A DNA stretch of 64,000 nucleotides, from the NCBI RefSeq assembly GCF_017745275.1, contig NZ_JAGHZS010000001.1:186001-250000 (forward strand), in the 5' to 3' direction. This document shows positions 18,481-26,528 of the stretch, one piece after another. Numbering within the stretch: position 1 is the first letter of the stretch; each line of letters opens with the position of its first letter. This DNA comes from Chitinophaga sp. Lineage in GTDB: Bacteria; Bacteroidota; Bacteroidia; Chitinophagales; Chitinophagaceae. The notes under the pieces are model-generated. The model made no database searches. It had not been told where the DNA came from and saw nothing but the letters and a program-made list of their open reading frames with translations. A program made the translations under genes and the position numbers.

Positions 18481-19737
18481 ATGAAAGTTTTTTTTAGACG
18501 CATTCACTTATACCTGGGCCTCGCTGCCGGCCTGGTAATCACCATCAGTTGCCTGACTGGTGCGTTACTGGTTTTTGAAAAAGAGTTAACAGAAATGTTT
18601 AATCACGACCGCTACTATGTACAACCAGCCGGCGAACGGTTGCCATTGGACAAAGTAGCCGAAATGGTGCAGCAACAGGTACCAGGCGCCCGCATTGCGC
18701 GGATACAGCTTTTCGCAGATCCCGGCAAGACGCTGCAGGTACAGTTGGAAGAGGGGAAGAAAGGAGGAAAAAAGGAAGGTAAAGGCGAAGCAAAAGGAGA
18801 GAAGAACGCCGCTGAAAAAGGAGCTTCCGCGGCTGTTCAGAAAGATAAAAAGGAGGGCAGCGCACCCAGGAAAGATAAAGGAGGACGGACCGCCTTCGTA
18901 AACCCCTATACCGGCAAGGTGGTAGAGTTATATAGTTACTCCAAAACATTTTATTACCAGGTATTTTCCCTGCATCGCTGGCTGCTGGCCGGACCTACCG
19001 GTAAAGCCATCACAGGCGCCAGCACCCTGATATTTTTATTCATCCTGATCACCGGTATCATTCTCTGGTGGCCTAAAACAAGGAATATTTTAAAGCAACG
19101 GGTGAAAGTAAAATGGGACGGCGGCTGGAAACGTTTGACGCATGACTTGCATGTGGTATTGGGTTTCTATGCATCTATCTTCCTGTTTGTATCCGCTTTT
19201 ACGGGCTTAACATGGTCGTATGAGTGGTTCAGCAACGGCTTTTATGCAGCACTGGGTACTTCTCCCAAGCCAATGGCAGCGCCGGCGTCTGTACCGGTAG
19301 CGGAAGTAACCCACCAGCATATCTCGTATGAGGCAGCCCTGGCTACCGTAAAGCAACAGGTACCGAACGCGATATTTTATTCCCTGGCCGCGCCGAAAGA
19401 CAGTACCGCATCCTTTATGGTAAGCCTGCTGCCAGCAGATGCTTTCCAGGAAGCAGCTACCACTACGTATTACCTGGATCAGTTTAGCGGAAAGGTATTG
19501 CAGTCGCAAACTTTTGCCCAAAGAAACCTGGGACAAAAAATCCGGGGCACCATTAAGCCGTTGCATACCGGCGCCATCTTTGGCACACCATCTAAAATAT
19601 TTGCGCTCTGCCTGGCCTTACTGGGCGCTATTTTCCCGACTACCGGTACCATTATGTGGATCAACAGAACCCGTAAAAAGAAGAAAGTAAAACCAGTTGC
19701 AAAGCCAGCGGAAACACTGTCACCGCAGGTGGCATAA
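18481..19737 (+). CDS. PepSY-associated transmembrane protein with a Lys/Glu/Gly-rich insert
   Basis: 418 residues from the ATG at 18481 (a TTG six bases upstream is possible but unlikely). It has the four-helix PepSY_TM layout: helix 1 at residues about 12-34 (YLGLAAGLVITISCLTGALL), a PepSY region, helix 2 near 172-193, helix 3 (DLHVVLGFYASIFLFVSAFTG) and a final helix near the C-terminus (IFALCLALLGAIFPTTG). HLYLGL and LHRWLL are conserved, with histidines that may be structural or bind metal. Relatives are often iron-uptake or siderophore-reductase partners, but no TonB receptor is adjacent. Residues about 93-140 form an unusual low-complexity insert rich in Lys, Gly, Glu and Ala inside the PepSY region. 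A four-base-unit-free but purine-rich DNA tract encodes it. Confidence 0.85.
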   Translation: MKVFFRRIHLYLGLAAGLVITISCLTGALLVFEKELTEMFNHDRYYVQPAGERLPLDKVAEMVQQQVPGARIARIQLFADPGKTLQVQLEEGKKGGKKEGKGEAKGEKNAAEKGASAAVQKDKKEGSAPRKDKGGRTAFVNPYTGKVVELYSYSKTFYYQVFSLHRWLLAGPTGKAITGASTLIFLFILITGIILWWPKTRNILKQRVKVKWDGGWKRLTHDLHVVLGFYASIFLFVSAFTGLTWSYEWFSNGFYAALGTSPKPMAAPASVPVAEVTHQHISYEAALATVKQQVPNAIFYSLAAPKDSTASFMVSLLPADAFQEAATTTYYLDQFSGKVLQSQTFAQRNLGQKIRGTIKPLHTGAIFGTPSKIFALCLALLGAIFPTTGTIMWINRTRKKKKVKPVAKPAETLSPQVA

Positions 19738-19756
19738 CTATATTATTGTTCTCCCG

Positions 19757-19797
19757 AAAGAGGTGATTTCCATGCAGGAAGTCACCTCTTTTTTATT
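19757..19797 (+). terminator. Rho-independent terminator after the PepSY gene
   Basis: 15-bp stem with one wobble (19757-19771 and 19777-19791), a 5-base loop, and a T-rich tail. The rest of the interval up to 20086 holds only a 35-codon ORF. Confidence 0.85.
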
Positions 19798-19967
19798 TAC
19801 CCATTACTATTTTTGAAAACACCCTGCAAAAACGGAAGACTTTTTAAGGGAACTCTCCCCGGCGGTCTTTAACATTTTCTTTGCAAACCCTTGCGGGTAC
19901 TAAGTTTTAACATTCCATGTTTATAATATGGAATAGCATTTGGCATACCCTAAGAAATGAAACAACA

Positions 19968-20075
19968 ATGCGAGCATATCCAAAGCCGCCGGTTCCAAAT
20001 CATAGAGCGATGTATTATATAGCTGTCGGCGTTATTACGATTTCTATTCTGATTGAATTATTACACAAGGTGTAA
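19968..20075 (+). CDS. Possible 35-residue single-pass membrane microprotein
   Basis: An ATG-initiated 35-codon frame (19968-20075, stop TAA) starts MRAYPKPPVPNHRAMYYIA. It continues as an uninterrupted hydrophobic helix of about 17 residues (about residues 16-32) and ends HKV. A basic, proline-rich N-terminus, one helix and a short tail are typical of small membrane proteins. The stop is 11 bases before the next start codon, so it could be the first gene of the following operon. No homology can be asserted, and a chance ORF is possible. An overlapping out-of-frame ATG at 19957 gives only 21 codons. Confidence 0.35.
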   Translation: MRAYPKPPVPNHRAMYYIAVGVITISILIELLHKV

Positions 20076-20086
20076 AACAATGAACT

Positions 20087-20452
20087 ATGATTAATCAATA
20101 TGAAGTACCAGCCTGTATCGAAGATGCAATACCGGCATTGAGAAAAACACTGCACCAGTTCCCCGCTTCATTTCATATATACGAAACCGTTAGTTGTTTC
20201 AGTGAATACACCGACCAGCAGTTAAGGGAACAAAACTTCCAGGCGGCTGCCACCTGTTTGCAACTGGCGGGGAAATTATATGAACGGGGCAATGCGGTGG
20301 TAAAAGAGGCCATCACCCGTGTGTTTTTACCAGTGCTCTGCAGCGTTCCGCTAACAGATGCCATAAGCAGGATCCGCCTTTATGGGCTTATTCCAGACGC
20401 AATTTATCCACTTTACATACAACATCAACTCACAGGAAATGGAAACAGATGA
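20087..20452 (+). CDS. Unknown 121-residue helical cytoplasmic protein
   Basis: I do not recognise the family. The product has no signal peptide or membrane helix and looks all-helical: IPALRKTLHQFPASFHIYETV near the start, then QNFQAAATCLQLAGKLYERGNAVVKEAI (TPR-like amphipathic helices, about residues 50-78) and LPVLCSV. The 3' end overlaps the start of the GNAT gene by 14 bases in a different frame, which suggests translational coupling. Codon use looks normal, and the tight packing supports it as real. Confidence 0.65.
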   Translation: MINQYEVPACIEDAIPALRKTLHQFPASFHIYETVSCFSEYTDQQLREQNFQAAATCLQLAGKLYERGNAVVKEAITRVFLPVLCSVPLTDAISRIRLYGLIPDAIYPLYIQHQLTGNGNR

Positions 20453-20981
20453 GGAAATAATCGTTCGCCTGGCTACCGCCATGGACGTAGATTTTGCGCT
20501 GCCCATTGTAGCAGAAATGGAAGCATCTGCTAAAGCAAGAGGCACAGGTATCGCCAAAAGGGATCCAGCCATTATCAGGAAAAAGATCCTGGACGGAAAA
20601 GCGGTGATCGCCTTTACAGCAGATGGTATCTGGGCAGGGTTTTCCTATATACAGGCCTGGGAAGAAGGCCATTTTGTATCCAACAGCGGACTGATAGTAG
20701 CACCCGCCTTTCGGAAACTGAAAGTAGCTGCTGCCATCAAGAATAAAATATTCGAGTTAAGCCGAATAATGTATCCGTCTGCCGACATATTCAGTATTAC
20801 CACTGGCTTGCCAGTGATGAAATTAAACAGCAGGCTGGGCTTTGAGCCAGTCACTTATGATCAGTTGCCACACGACCCGCTCTTTTGGGAAGGCTGTAAA
20901 AGTTGTGTGAACTATCCCATCCTGACGGCCAAGAACTTTAAAAACTGCTTGTGTACAGCCATGCTGTTCCACCCACAATAA
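20439..20981 (+). CDS. GNAT N-acetyltransferase related to Bacteroidota N-acetylglutamate synthase-like enzymes
   Basis: Acetyl-CoA-dependent transferase. The start at METDEEIIVRLATAMD (20439) is chosen over the ATG at 20382, because conserved sequence begins there. EMEASAKARGTGIAKRDP (about residues 28-45), GKAVIAF, SNSGLIVAPAFRKLKVAAAI (the acetyl-CoA-binding region) and TTGLPVMKLNSRLGFEPVTY are conserved. Near the C-terminus WEGCKSCVNYPIL and NCLCTAML give a cysteine pattern like that of the GNAT usually found beside argininosuccinate synthase in Bacteroidota arginine clusters. That resemblance is from memory. No other arginine gene is in this window, so this may be a relocated or paralogous copy. 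It is preceded by an overlapping unknown gene. Confidence 0.8.
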   Translation: METDEEIIVRLATAMDVDFALPIVAEMEASAKARGTGIAKRDPAIIRKKILDGKAVIAFTADGIWAGFSYIQAWEEGHFVSNSGLIVAPAFRKLKVAAAIKNKIFELSRIMYPSADIFSITTGLPVMKLNSRLGFEPVTYDQLPHDPLFWEGCKSCVNYPILTAKNFKNCLCTAMLFHPQ

Positions 20982-21009
20982 AAAGGAAGTTACAGTCAAT
21001 CATTTCAAC

Positions 21010-21045
21010 ACCGGCTATGCTTTTGCATGGCCGGTTCCCGTTTTG
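21010..21045 (+). terminator. Hairpin after the GNAT gene
   Basis: ACCGGCTATGC pairs with GCATGGCCGGT (21010-21020 and 21025-21035, one T-G wobble) around a TTTT loop, followed by TCCCGTTTTG. The imperfect U-run makes termination probable rather than certain. Confidence 0.55.
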
Positions 21046-21094
21046 ATAGAAACGCAGTTTTTCTCCCTATCTTTATAGCCCAAATTCTATCCTT

Positions 21095-22216
21095 ATGCGC
21101 TTAATACCTTTGTTTGCATTTGGTGTACTGTTAGCCTCCTGTCATACAGGAAATAAGGCGGACCAGTCTGCAAAGCTTTCATTATCCAGCATCTATAACG
21201 CCGACTCGGTAAAATGGGTGGCTGCTAATACCCCTGAGAAAAACAATGCGGCAGAAAAAGAATTTCTGAAAGGCATTGATATTTATCGGAATAAGAAAAA
21301 TCCCAAAGGAAGTATTGATCAGTTTGTTAAATCCATTCTGCTGCAACCACAGGGAAAGAGTTATTATGAACTGGGGAATGCGTTACTGGATCTCCGCAAA
21401 ACAACTGACGCTATCCAGGCATATAACATGGCAGAAGCACTGGATTACAAGCCATTATCCAAATTGCTGTATAATAAAGCCTGTGCGTACTCCCTTTCTG
21501 AAAAAGTGGATTCCGCACGCTATTGCCTGCTGGCAGCCATTGAATTTGGATATAGCAACATGAAGAATATCATGAGTGATCCCGATCTGTCTTACTTCAG
21601 GGACAATTATAATTTTAAGTCAGAAGTGATAGCCGCCTTTAGCGGGGCAGGGGATACCGATAAATTAGAATGGAATCTCTTCTCCAGCCAGTTCAAACAA
21701 TTGCCGCTACCCCTCACTATTGACACCGCCTATGTAAGGCAGCTGGGCAAAAACTTTATTCCTTACGACTTTGAAATGTACGTAGCCGAAATGAGAGATT
21801 CCAAGTTTTCAAGAGACGTAGGTAGTAATTTTTATTATGTAGGACTGGTGAAAAAAGCGGAGGCTTTCAAAACCCTGATATATGCCGTAAGCGATGATGT
21901 ATATGATTCAGATGAAGTAGTAGCGGCACCTGCTTATTATTTCATGGTGAGCTATGATAACGGTGGAAAGCTGATCGACAAAATGCTGGTATCAGGAAAC
22001 AGGCTGATTGAAGATCCCTATCGCCTTTTGAAAATAGCGGGTAACAGTGAGTTTGAAGTGACCGAATATCATATTGAGTATGAGAAAAACCCCGCTGAAA
22101 ATGGCTTTGTGAACAATCCCGAAAAGTCAAGAACAGAAACTAAAAGAACCAACTTTACGATTACGGACGATGGTCATTTTACACCGAAAACACAACAGCT
22201 GGCCCTTAACCGCTAG
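21095..22216 (+). CDS. TPR-containing lipoprotein
   Basis: 373-residue exported lipoprotein: signal MRLIPLFAFGVLLASC with lipobox Cys16. About residues 50-150 form tetratricopeptide-like helices (GSIDQFVKSILLQPQGKSYYELGNALLD, then TTDAIQAYNMAEALDYKP and LLYNKACAYSLSEKVDSARYCLL). The remaining 200 residues are a beta-rich region I do not recognise. It ends with charged, Thr-rich sequence. Likely in the periplasm or at the outer-membrane inner leaflet as a protein-interaction scaffold. Single gene, convergent with the DUF2306 gene. Confidence 0.75.
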   Translation: MRLIPLFAFGVLLASCHTGNKADQSAKLSLSSIYNADSVKWVAANTPEKNNAAEKEFLKGIDIYRNKKNPKGSIDQFVKSILLQPQGKSYYELGNALLDLRKTTDAIQAYNMAEALDYKPLSKLLYNKACAYSLSEKVDSARYCLLAAIEFGYSNMKNIMSDPDLSYFRDNYNFKSEVIAAFSGAGDTDKLEWNLFSSQFKQLPLPLTIDTAYVRQLGKNFIPYDFEMYVAEMRDSKFSRDVGSNFYYVGLVKKAEAFKTLIYAVSDDVYDSDEVVAAPAYYFMVSYDNGGKLIDKMLVSGNRLIEDPYRLLKIAGNSEFEVTEYHIEYEKNPAENGFVNNPEKSRTETKRTNFTITDDGHFTPKTQQLALNR

Positions 22217-22222
22217 TTAAAC

Positions 22223-22909
22223 TTATATAGCTGCGGTGTTTCCATCCGGAGATACCGCAGTTTTTATTCCCATCCTTTTTATTAATACCCGCTTCAATAA
22301 TAATTCTGCCAACAACAAGTTAACCGTCCAGCTTAACCAGGAGATAGTGATGTAAGCAGTTACAGGTCTGAGCGGCATGTGCATTAGTCCCAGTAGTAAA
22401 GCATAAAGCCGAAGGGTAAGTGCAGATAAAGTTAGTGCGTAACTACGTAGCATCCAGGTGATGTGTTCCGGCCAACGAGCCTGCATAGCCGTTCTCCAGC
22501 CCATTGCAGTAAAAAAGATCCATAACAGGGATAACAATACAAAACTGACACGTGCATAGATTCCGCCGTTGGCATAAAATCCCATGACTAACCCGGAAGG
22601 GCCGCTCAGGAAGATAACTACGATCGCATAAATTTTTCCGCTGTTGCGGTGAAGCCGGGGATATTTATCCAGCAGGTATTTGCTGAATTGCAACAAGCCG
22701 GTAATCAGTACGGAGATACTTACAAAAACATGGAGGTAAAAACTAATGCGCCAGTGGCGGATAGGATATACTCTTTGTTTGGTGATAAGGAAGTCGGTAT
22801 ATTTTTCAAAAGCAGTATATGGGAGGGTGAGTAACAGCATCAGCCATGCTCCATAGAGTATAGCCGCTGCTGTTAGTGTCCATCCGATTTTTTTTAGCAA
22901 TGACGACAT
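22223..22909 (-). CDS. DUF2306 domain membrane protein
   Basis: Polytopic membrane protein of about 228 residues from the ATG at 22909 (MSSLLKKIGW); an ATG at 22927 would add six residues and overlap the preceding gene. Seven or so hydrophobic helices are visible. RHWRISFYLHVFVSISVLITG and the HRNSGKIY loop are the DUF2306 hallmarks, with histidines in helices. A related pattern is found in YwaF/DUF2306 proteins of unknown function. It begins one base after the stop of the upstream lipoprotein gene, so translation is probably coupled. Confidence 0.8.
   Translation of the reverse strand: MSSLLKKIGWTLTAAAILYGAWLMLLLTLPYTAFEKYTDFLITKQRVYPIRHWRISFYLHVFVSISVLITGLLQFSKYLLDKYPRLHRNSGKIYAIVVIFLSGPSGLVMGFYANGGIYARVSFVLLSLLWIFFTAMGWRTAMQARWPEHITWMLRSYALTLSALTLRLYALLLGLMHMPLRPVTAYITISWLSWTVNLLLAELLLKRVLIKRMGIKTAVSPDGNTAAI
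22230..22267 (+). terminator. Terminator after the TPR lipoprotein, lying inside the convergent gene's 3' end
   Basis: CTGCGGT (22231-22237) pairs with ACCGCAG (22254-22260), with weaker inner GGA/TCC pairing, followed by TTTTTATT. It sits within the last codons of the minus-strand DUF2306 gene, so that coding end is constrained by RNA structure. Confidence 0.7.
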
Positions 22910-22910
22910 A

Positions 22911-23663
22911 TTAAGGTCCCTGTACAAATTCTAAGGTATCGATGACGATGCCGTAGTAATAACGTTTTCCGTCGCTGTCTGTATCACCTTTTAGTTTGTA
23001 AGTGTTGGTACGTTCTTTAAAAAGGGTATTTTTTTCCCAGTTAATAGTTACCGTGCTGTCGGTTGCTTTTTGATAAGTGCCTTTTACTTTGATCATTTGC
23101 TCCGCAAAGGTTGAGTCATTAATTTTTTCGTAGTACTGTAATAAGCAGCTACCGTCCGGATCAAAGGCAAAGTCGCTTTTAGCGCCATCAGTTTCTACCA
23201 GGAACATGCTGAAGGTGTTACCGGTCATGGTATAGTCGCCCTGTTCTGTTCTTTGCAGATCGAACGATTTTGTTTTCAGCGACGTATTATTTAACGGTGT
23301 CCAGGTACCTTTTCCTTTGGCAAACTGGTGATCGAAGGTGAGGGCAAACTTTCCATCGAAGGGGTGGTCGCCGGGTTCGGTGAGGGTAACGACCCAATTG
23401 TCGTTATCTCTTTTTACCTCTCCCCGAAGGTTACGGCGTAAGCCTTTGTGTACGTTGTAGCCGGCCACCTGTTTCCCGTTGGAATAGTTCAGGGTAATGT
23501 AAATGTTTCCGTTACCAAAGTCGCCCATGTAAACGCCGGGTAATTTGGTTACGGCAAGTGTGTCGTCATTGGCGGCGGGCTGTTCATTGGTGTTGTTAGC
23601 TGCGGGTTTGCAGGCAAAAATCAACAGTAGTACAGCCAGCAGTGTGCTGGATAATAATTTCAC
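22911..23663 (-). CDS. Unknown lipoprotein, 250 residues
   Basis: Signal MKLLSSTLLAVLLLIFAC with lipobox Cys18, then an Asn/Ala-rich linker. The mature part is beta-rich. LPGVYMGDFGNGNIYITLNYSNGKQVAGYNVHKG and FALTFDHQFAKGKGTW suggest a small barrel or sandwich that describes the effect of a ligand or modification; a second half (GDYTMTGNTFSMFLVETDG) resembles a copper-resistance NlpE-like or META-like fold only loosely. I do not assign a function. It is directly followed by the DUF2306 gene. Confidence 0.7.
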   Translation of the reverse strand: MKLLSSTLLAVLLLIFACKPAANNTNEQPAANDDTLAVTKLPGVYMGDFGNGNIYITLNYSNGKQVAGYNVHKGLRRNLRGEVKRDNDNWVVTLTEPGDHPFDGKFALTFDHQFAKGKGTWTPLNNTSLKTKSFDLQRTEQGDYTMTGNTFSMFLVETDGAKSDFAFDPDGSCLLQYYEKINDSTFAEQMIKVKGTYQKATDSTVTINWEKNTLFKERTNTYKLKGDTDSDGKRYYYGIVIDTLEFVQGP

Positions 23664-23692
23664 AGGGTGTTTTTTTGTAAATATAGATGTTA

Positions 23693-24400
23693 TCAGCTTT
23701 TAAATGTTACTTCGATAATGAGTAGTTTATTGATTTTATCGGAGGGTTTGGCCATGAATCCATCCAGCCGGATGTAGTAGCGGGTAATGGCCACTCGAAC
23801 GGGAGGAGCCGGGAAGTTATTCTGGCGGGCTACTGTGGCGTATTGCGTAGGAGAGCCATGTTGTTTTACATATTGTTGTAATTGCGTGATGCTGACAGGG
23901 GGGAAGCGTTTTCTTTCTGCGGGAGTATATTTTTTACAGATGAAGAAGTTGCTGGCTTCGGGGCGCAGATGCTCCCAGGAGGAACGATAATGTTTCCAGT
24001 GGTATAAAGGTTCCTGGCCAATAATAGCACTGGTTTCATAAGATTGCGCGACCTGTATTCTCTGTGTTTCGCCGGTGGTAACGGCGAGCATTTGTCCTTC
24101 AATGCTATGTGAGTAATCCTGTAGGAAGAAAAGGGTGTCCGGATGCAATTCGAAGTCGTTTCGTTTTGCATCCGGTTTGATCCAATCCAATGAAAAATAG
24201 CAATCACCGAAACGGATATACGTAGTAGTGTCGCGGGTCACTATATATACTTCGTTGGAGGCCACTTTGACGGATGGTGCCGGGGGGGCCACCAGTTGCA
24301 TGGTATCAATCTGCACGGCTCTGGCCTTTTCAGGCTGGGAGGCGTGTTGGCAGGCGGTTAATACCAGCAGGGTGGCTGCAAAGAAAAAGGATGTTTTCAT
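23693..24400 (-). CDS. Unknown lipoprotein, 235 residues
   Basis: Signal MKTSFFFAATLLVLTAC with lipobox Cys17, followed by a Pro/Val-rich stretch. The mature protein has mixed alpha/beta content and includes RFGDCYFSLDWI, a segment rich in Trp/His (YHWKHYRSSWEHLRPE, about residues 132-147) and a C-terminal strand VRVAITRYYIRLDGF. No domain recognised. Same strand as the following unknown lipoprotein (29 bases between), so possibly one operon. Confidence 0.65.
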   Translation of the reverse strand: MKTSFFFAATLLVLTACQHASQPEKARAVQIDTMQLVAPPAPSVKVASNEVYIVTRDTTTYIRFGDCYFSLDWIKPDAKRNDFELHPDTLFFLQDYSHSIEGQMLAVTTGETQRIQVAQSYETSAIIGQEPLYHWKHYRSSWEHLRPEASNFFICKKYTPAERKRFPPVSITQLQQYVKQHGSPTQYATVARQNNFPAPPVRVAITRYYIRLDGFMAKPSDKINKLLIIEVTFKS

Positions 24401-24475
24401 GGTATGCGGGATACTGTAACGAACATTGGCGTCGAAAATAGTTTCCCCGTAAATCCGGCAACAGTTATGCTGCGG

Positions 24476-25489
24476 TTACTGTACCTGTGTATCTATTTTT
24501 CTGTTCAGGGCTTCCCACAAAATATCTTTCAGCTCACTGAGTCCCTGGTTGGTAACAGAAGAGATGAATACATGAGGCACATCTTCCGGTAGCTCTGCTG
24601 ATATAGCGGCTTTCAGCTCATCATCCAGCATATCGCTTTTACTGATGGCCAGCAGAAACTGTTTATCCAGCAATTCGGGATTGTATTGTTCCAGTTCGTT
24701 AACGAGTACCTCAAAATCTTTTCGGTGATCGGCGCTATCTGCTGGAATCAGGAATAATAATACGGCGTTTCTTTCAATATGTCGTAAAAATCGATGGCCT
24801 AATCCTTTTCCCTCATGTGCACCTTCAATGATACCGGGTAAATCCGCAATACAGAATGATTTGTTGTCGCGGTATTCTACCATACCCAGTTGGGGAGTAA
24901 GTGTAGTAAAGGCATAATCAGCCACTTTAGGTTTGGCCGCGGTAATAGTAGACAAGAGGGTGGATTTGCCGGCATTGGGGAAGCCCACGAGGCCCACATC
25001 TGCCAAAACCTTTAATTCTACTACTTTCCAGCCTTCTCTTCCTGGCATACCAGGTTGGGCATATTCGGGGGTTTGGTTGGTGGCCGACTTAAAATAAGCA
25101 TTGCCTTTACCTCCTTGTCCACCAGGAATCCAGATAATTTCCTGGCCGTCGTGCAGAATTTCGGCTTCTACTTCACCGGTTTCTTCATCTTTGGCTTGTG
25201 TGCCCAGCGGTACTTCAATAATGATATCCTTACCAAAACGGCCGGTGCAGTTGTCGCCGCTGCCGTTTTCGCCGTCTTCTGCCAGCAGGTTCTTGTGCCA
25301 ACGGAGATGCAGGAGGGTCCACAATTGTGAATTGCCTCTTAAAATAACATGTCCGCCTCGACCGCCATCGCCGCCATCAGGGCCGGCCTGCGCATTAAAC
25401 TTGGTACGCATAAAGTGCATACTACCTGCGCCACCTTTCCCGGATTTACAAAATACACGGATATAATCTACGAAGTTCGCTTTTTCCAC
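24476..25489 (-). CDS. obgE: GTPase ObgE/CgtA
   Basis: Ribosome-associated GTPase needed for large-subunit maturation and stress control. 337 residues without the C-terminal OCT extension. The glycine-rich Obg domain is residues 1-158 ([28 protein letters not shown]). The G domain follows: G1 [11 protein letters not shown], switch region [14 protein letters not shown]3 [16 protein letters not shown], and G4 as SKSD instead of NKxD. The final [12 protein letters not shown] is the G5 region. Upstream is a 170-base gap and then adk. Confidence 0.96.
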   Translation of the reverse strand: MEKANFVDYIRVFCKSGKGGAGSMHFMRTKFNAQAGPDGGDGGRGGHVILRGNSQLWTLLHLRWHKNLLAEDGENGSGDNCTGRFGKDIIIEVPLGTQAKDEETGEVEAEILHDGQEIIWIPGGQGGKGNAYFKSATNQTPEYAQPGMPGREGWKVVELKVLADVGLVGFPNAGKSTLLSTITAAKPKVADYAFTTLTPQLGMVEYRDNKSFCIADLPGIIEGAHEGKGLGHRFLRHIERNAVLLFLIPADSADHRKDFEVLVNELEQYNPELLDKQFLLAISKSDMLDDELKAAISAELPEDVPHVFISSVTNQGLSELKDILWEALNRKIDTQVQ

Positions 25490-25660
25490 TATTCTCGAAT
25501 TTTAAAGCTGTTGCTGCCAATAACAACAGAAAACAAAACGCAAAGATCGGAAGTTTACGCTAATTAGCACCATTCGGGTGCCAAGAGCAGTATACTTACC
25601 ATCTTTGCGTTGTATGATAAAATGCTATAAGTCTTTGTGATAGCGGATTCCCGCGTACAA

Positions 25661-26248
25661 CTATACTTTTTCTCCTACCAGTTCATCCAGTTCTTTGGAC
25701 AACAGTTCGAAGACTTCTGCTTCTGTACCATCACCTTTCACCTTTTTGAACTTGCCAAATTTGGAGTAGTGATCCGCTACAGGAGCGGTTTTGTTATGAT
25801 ATTCCACGATGCGTGCTTTGACTACTTCTTCAGAAGCATCATCGCTACGGCCAGAGGTTAAACCACGGTTCAACAGACGCTTAATCAGCGCATCTTCAGG
25901 CACTTCGAGAGACAGCACCACGGAAATTGCCGTTTTTTTCAATGCCAACAGCTTATCCAGCGCCTCTGCCTGCGCAGTAGTACGGGGGAAACCATCGAAA
26001 ATGAAACCACGTGCTTCCGGATTAGCCTCCAGTTTGGAGCTAATCATGCCAATCACCACTTCATCAGGAACTAAATGACCCTGATCCATGAATTTCTTGG
26101 CCTCAAGACCCAGCGGCGTCTTATCTCCAATCTCACTACGCAGCAAATCGCCGGTGGATAAATGAATAAGTCCATACTTCTGGATGATATTAGCACTTTG
26201 TGTACCCTTGCCGCTACCGGGAGGGCCAAATAAAATGAGATTGACCAT
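25661..26248 (-). CDS. adk: Adenylate kinase, short form
   Basis: Interconverts ATP + AMP and 2 ADP. 195 residues: P-loop FGPPGSGKGTQS (about 6-17), AMP-binding LSTGDLLRSEI, FDGFPRTTAQAEAL and the CORE-end RIVEYHNKTAPVADHY. The LID is the short type (RGLTSGRSDDASEE) without the zinc-binding insert, as common in Bacteroidota. Precedes obgE on the same strand and has its own promoter element. Confidence 0.96.
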   Translation of the reverse strand: MVNLILFGPPGSGKGTQSANIIQKYGLIHLSTGDLLRSEIGDKTPLGLEAKKFMDQGHLVPDEVVIGMISSKLEANPEARGFIFDGFPRTTAQAEALDKLLALKKTAISVVLSLEVPEDALIKRLLNRGLTSGRSDDASEEVVKARIVEYHNKTAPVADHYSKFGKFKKVKGDGTEAEVFELLSKELDELVGEKV

Positions 26249-26281
26249 GTTTAATTAAAATCTACTTTACTCGCAAGGCTG

Positions 26282-26289
26282 CAAATATA
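26282..26289 (-). promoter_or_regulatory. Candidate -7 promoter element for adk
   Basis: On the minus strand TATATTTG is an exact TAnnTTTG match, predicting a leader of about 29 bases. The remaining bases to 26528, between adk and the GH3 gene, are AT-rich with no other clear feature. Confidence 0.5.
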
Positions 26290-26528
26290 TGAAACAGATG
26301 AATGTATTGGTAATTAAAATTACAATTGATTGAACTAAATGTAAATATTCTGACAAAATAGTAAACATATTTCAATTTTTAACCAGAATACCTAAATTAT
26401 CTTCAACAGGCTATTCTAATTTAACGAAATACTTTCTATCTAACAAAATCATATGATCATTATTAGTAATTCTTTGATATTCAGCGGAACAGCACTGGAT
26501 TTACACCCGAATTTTGTAAGTTTATGAT

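Noticed and set aside
25539..25609. CGCAAAGAT and ATCTTTGCG inverted pair, 71 bases, upstream of obgE
   Set aside because: Arms are only 9 bases and far apart. They resemble degenerate -7 elements in both directions but lack the TA, so neither an operator nor a promoter could be supported.
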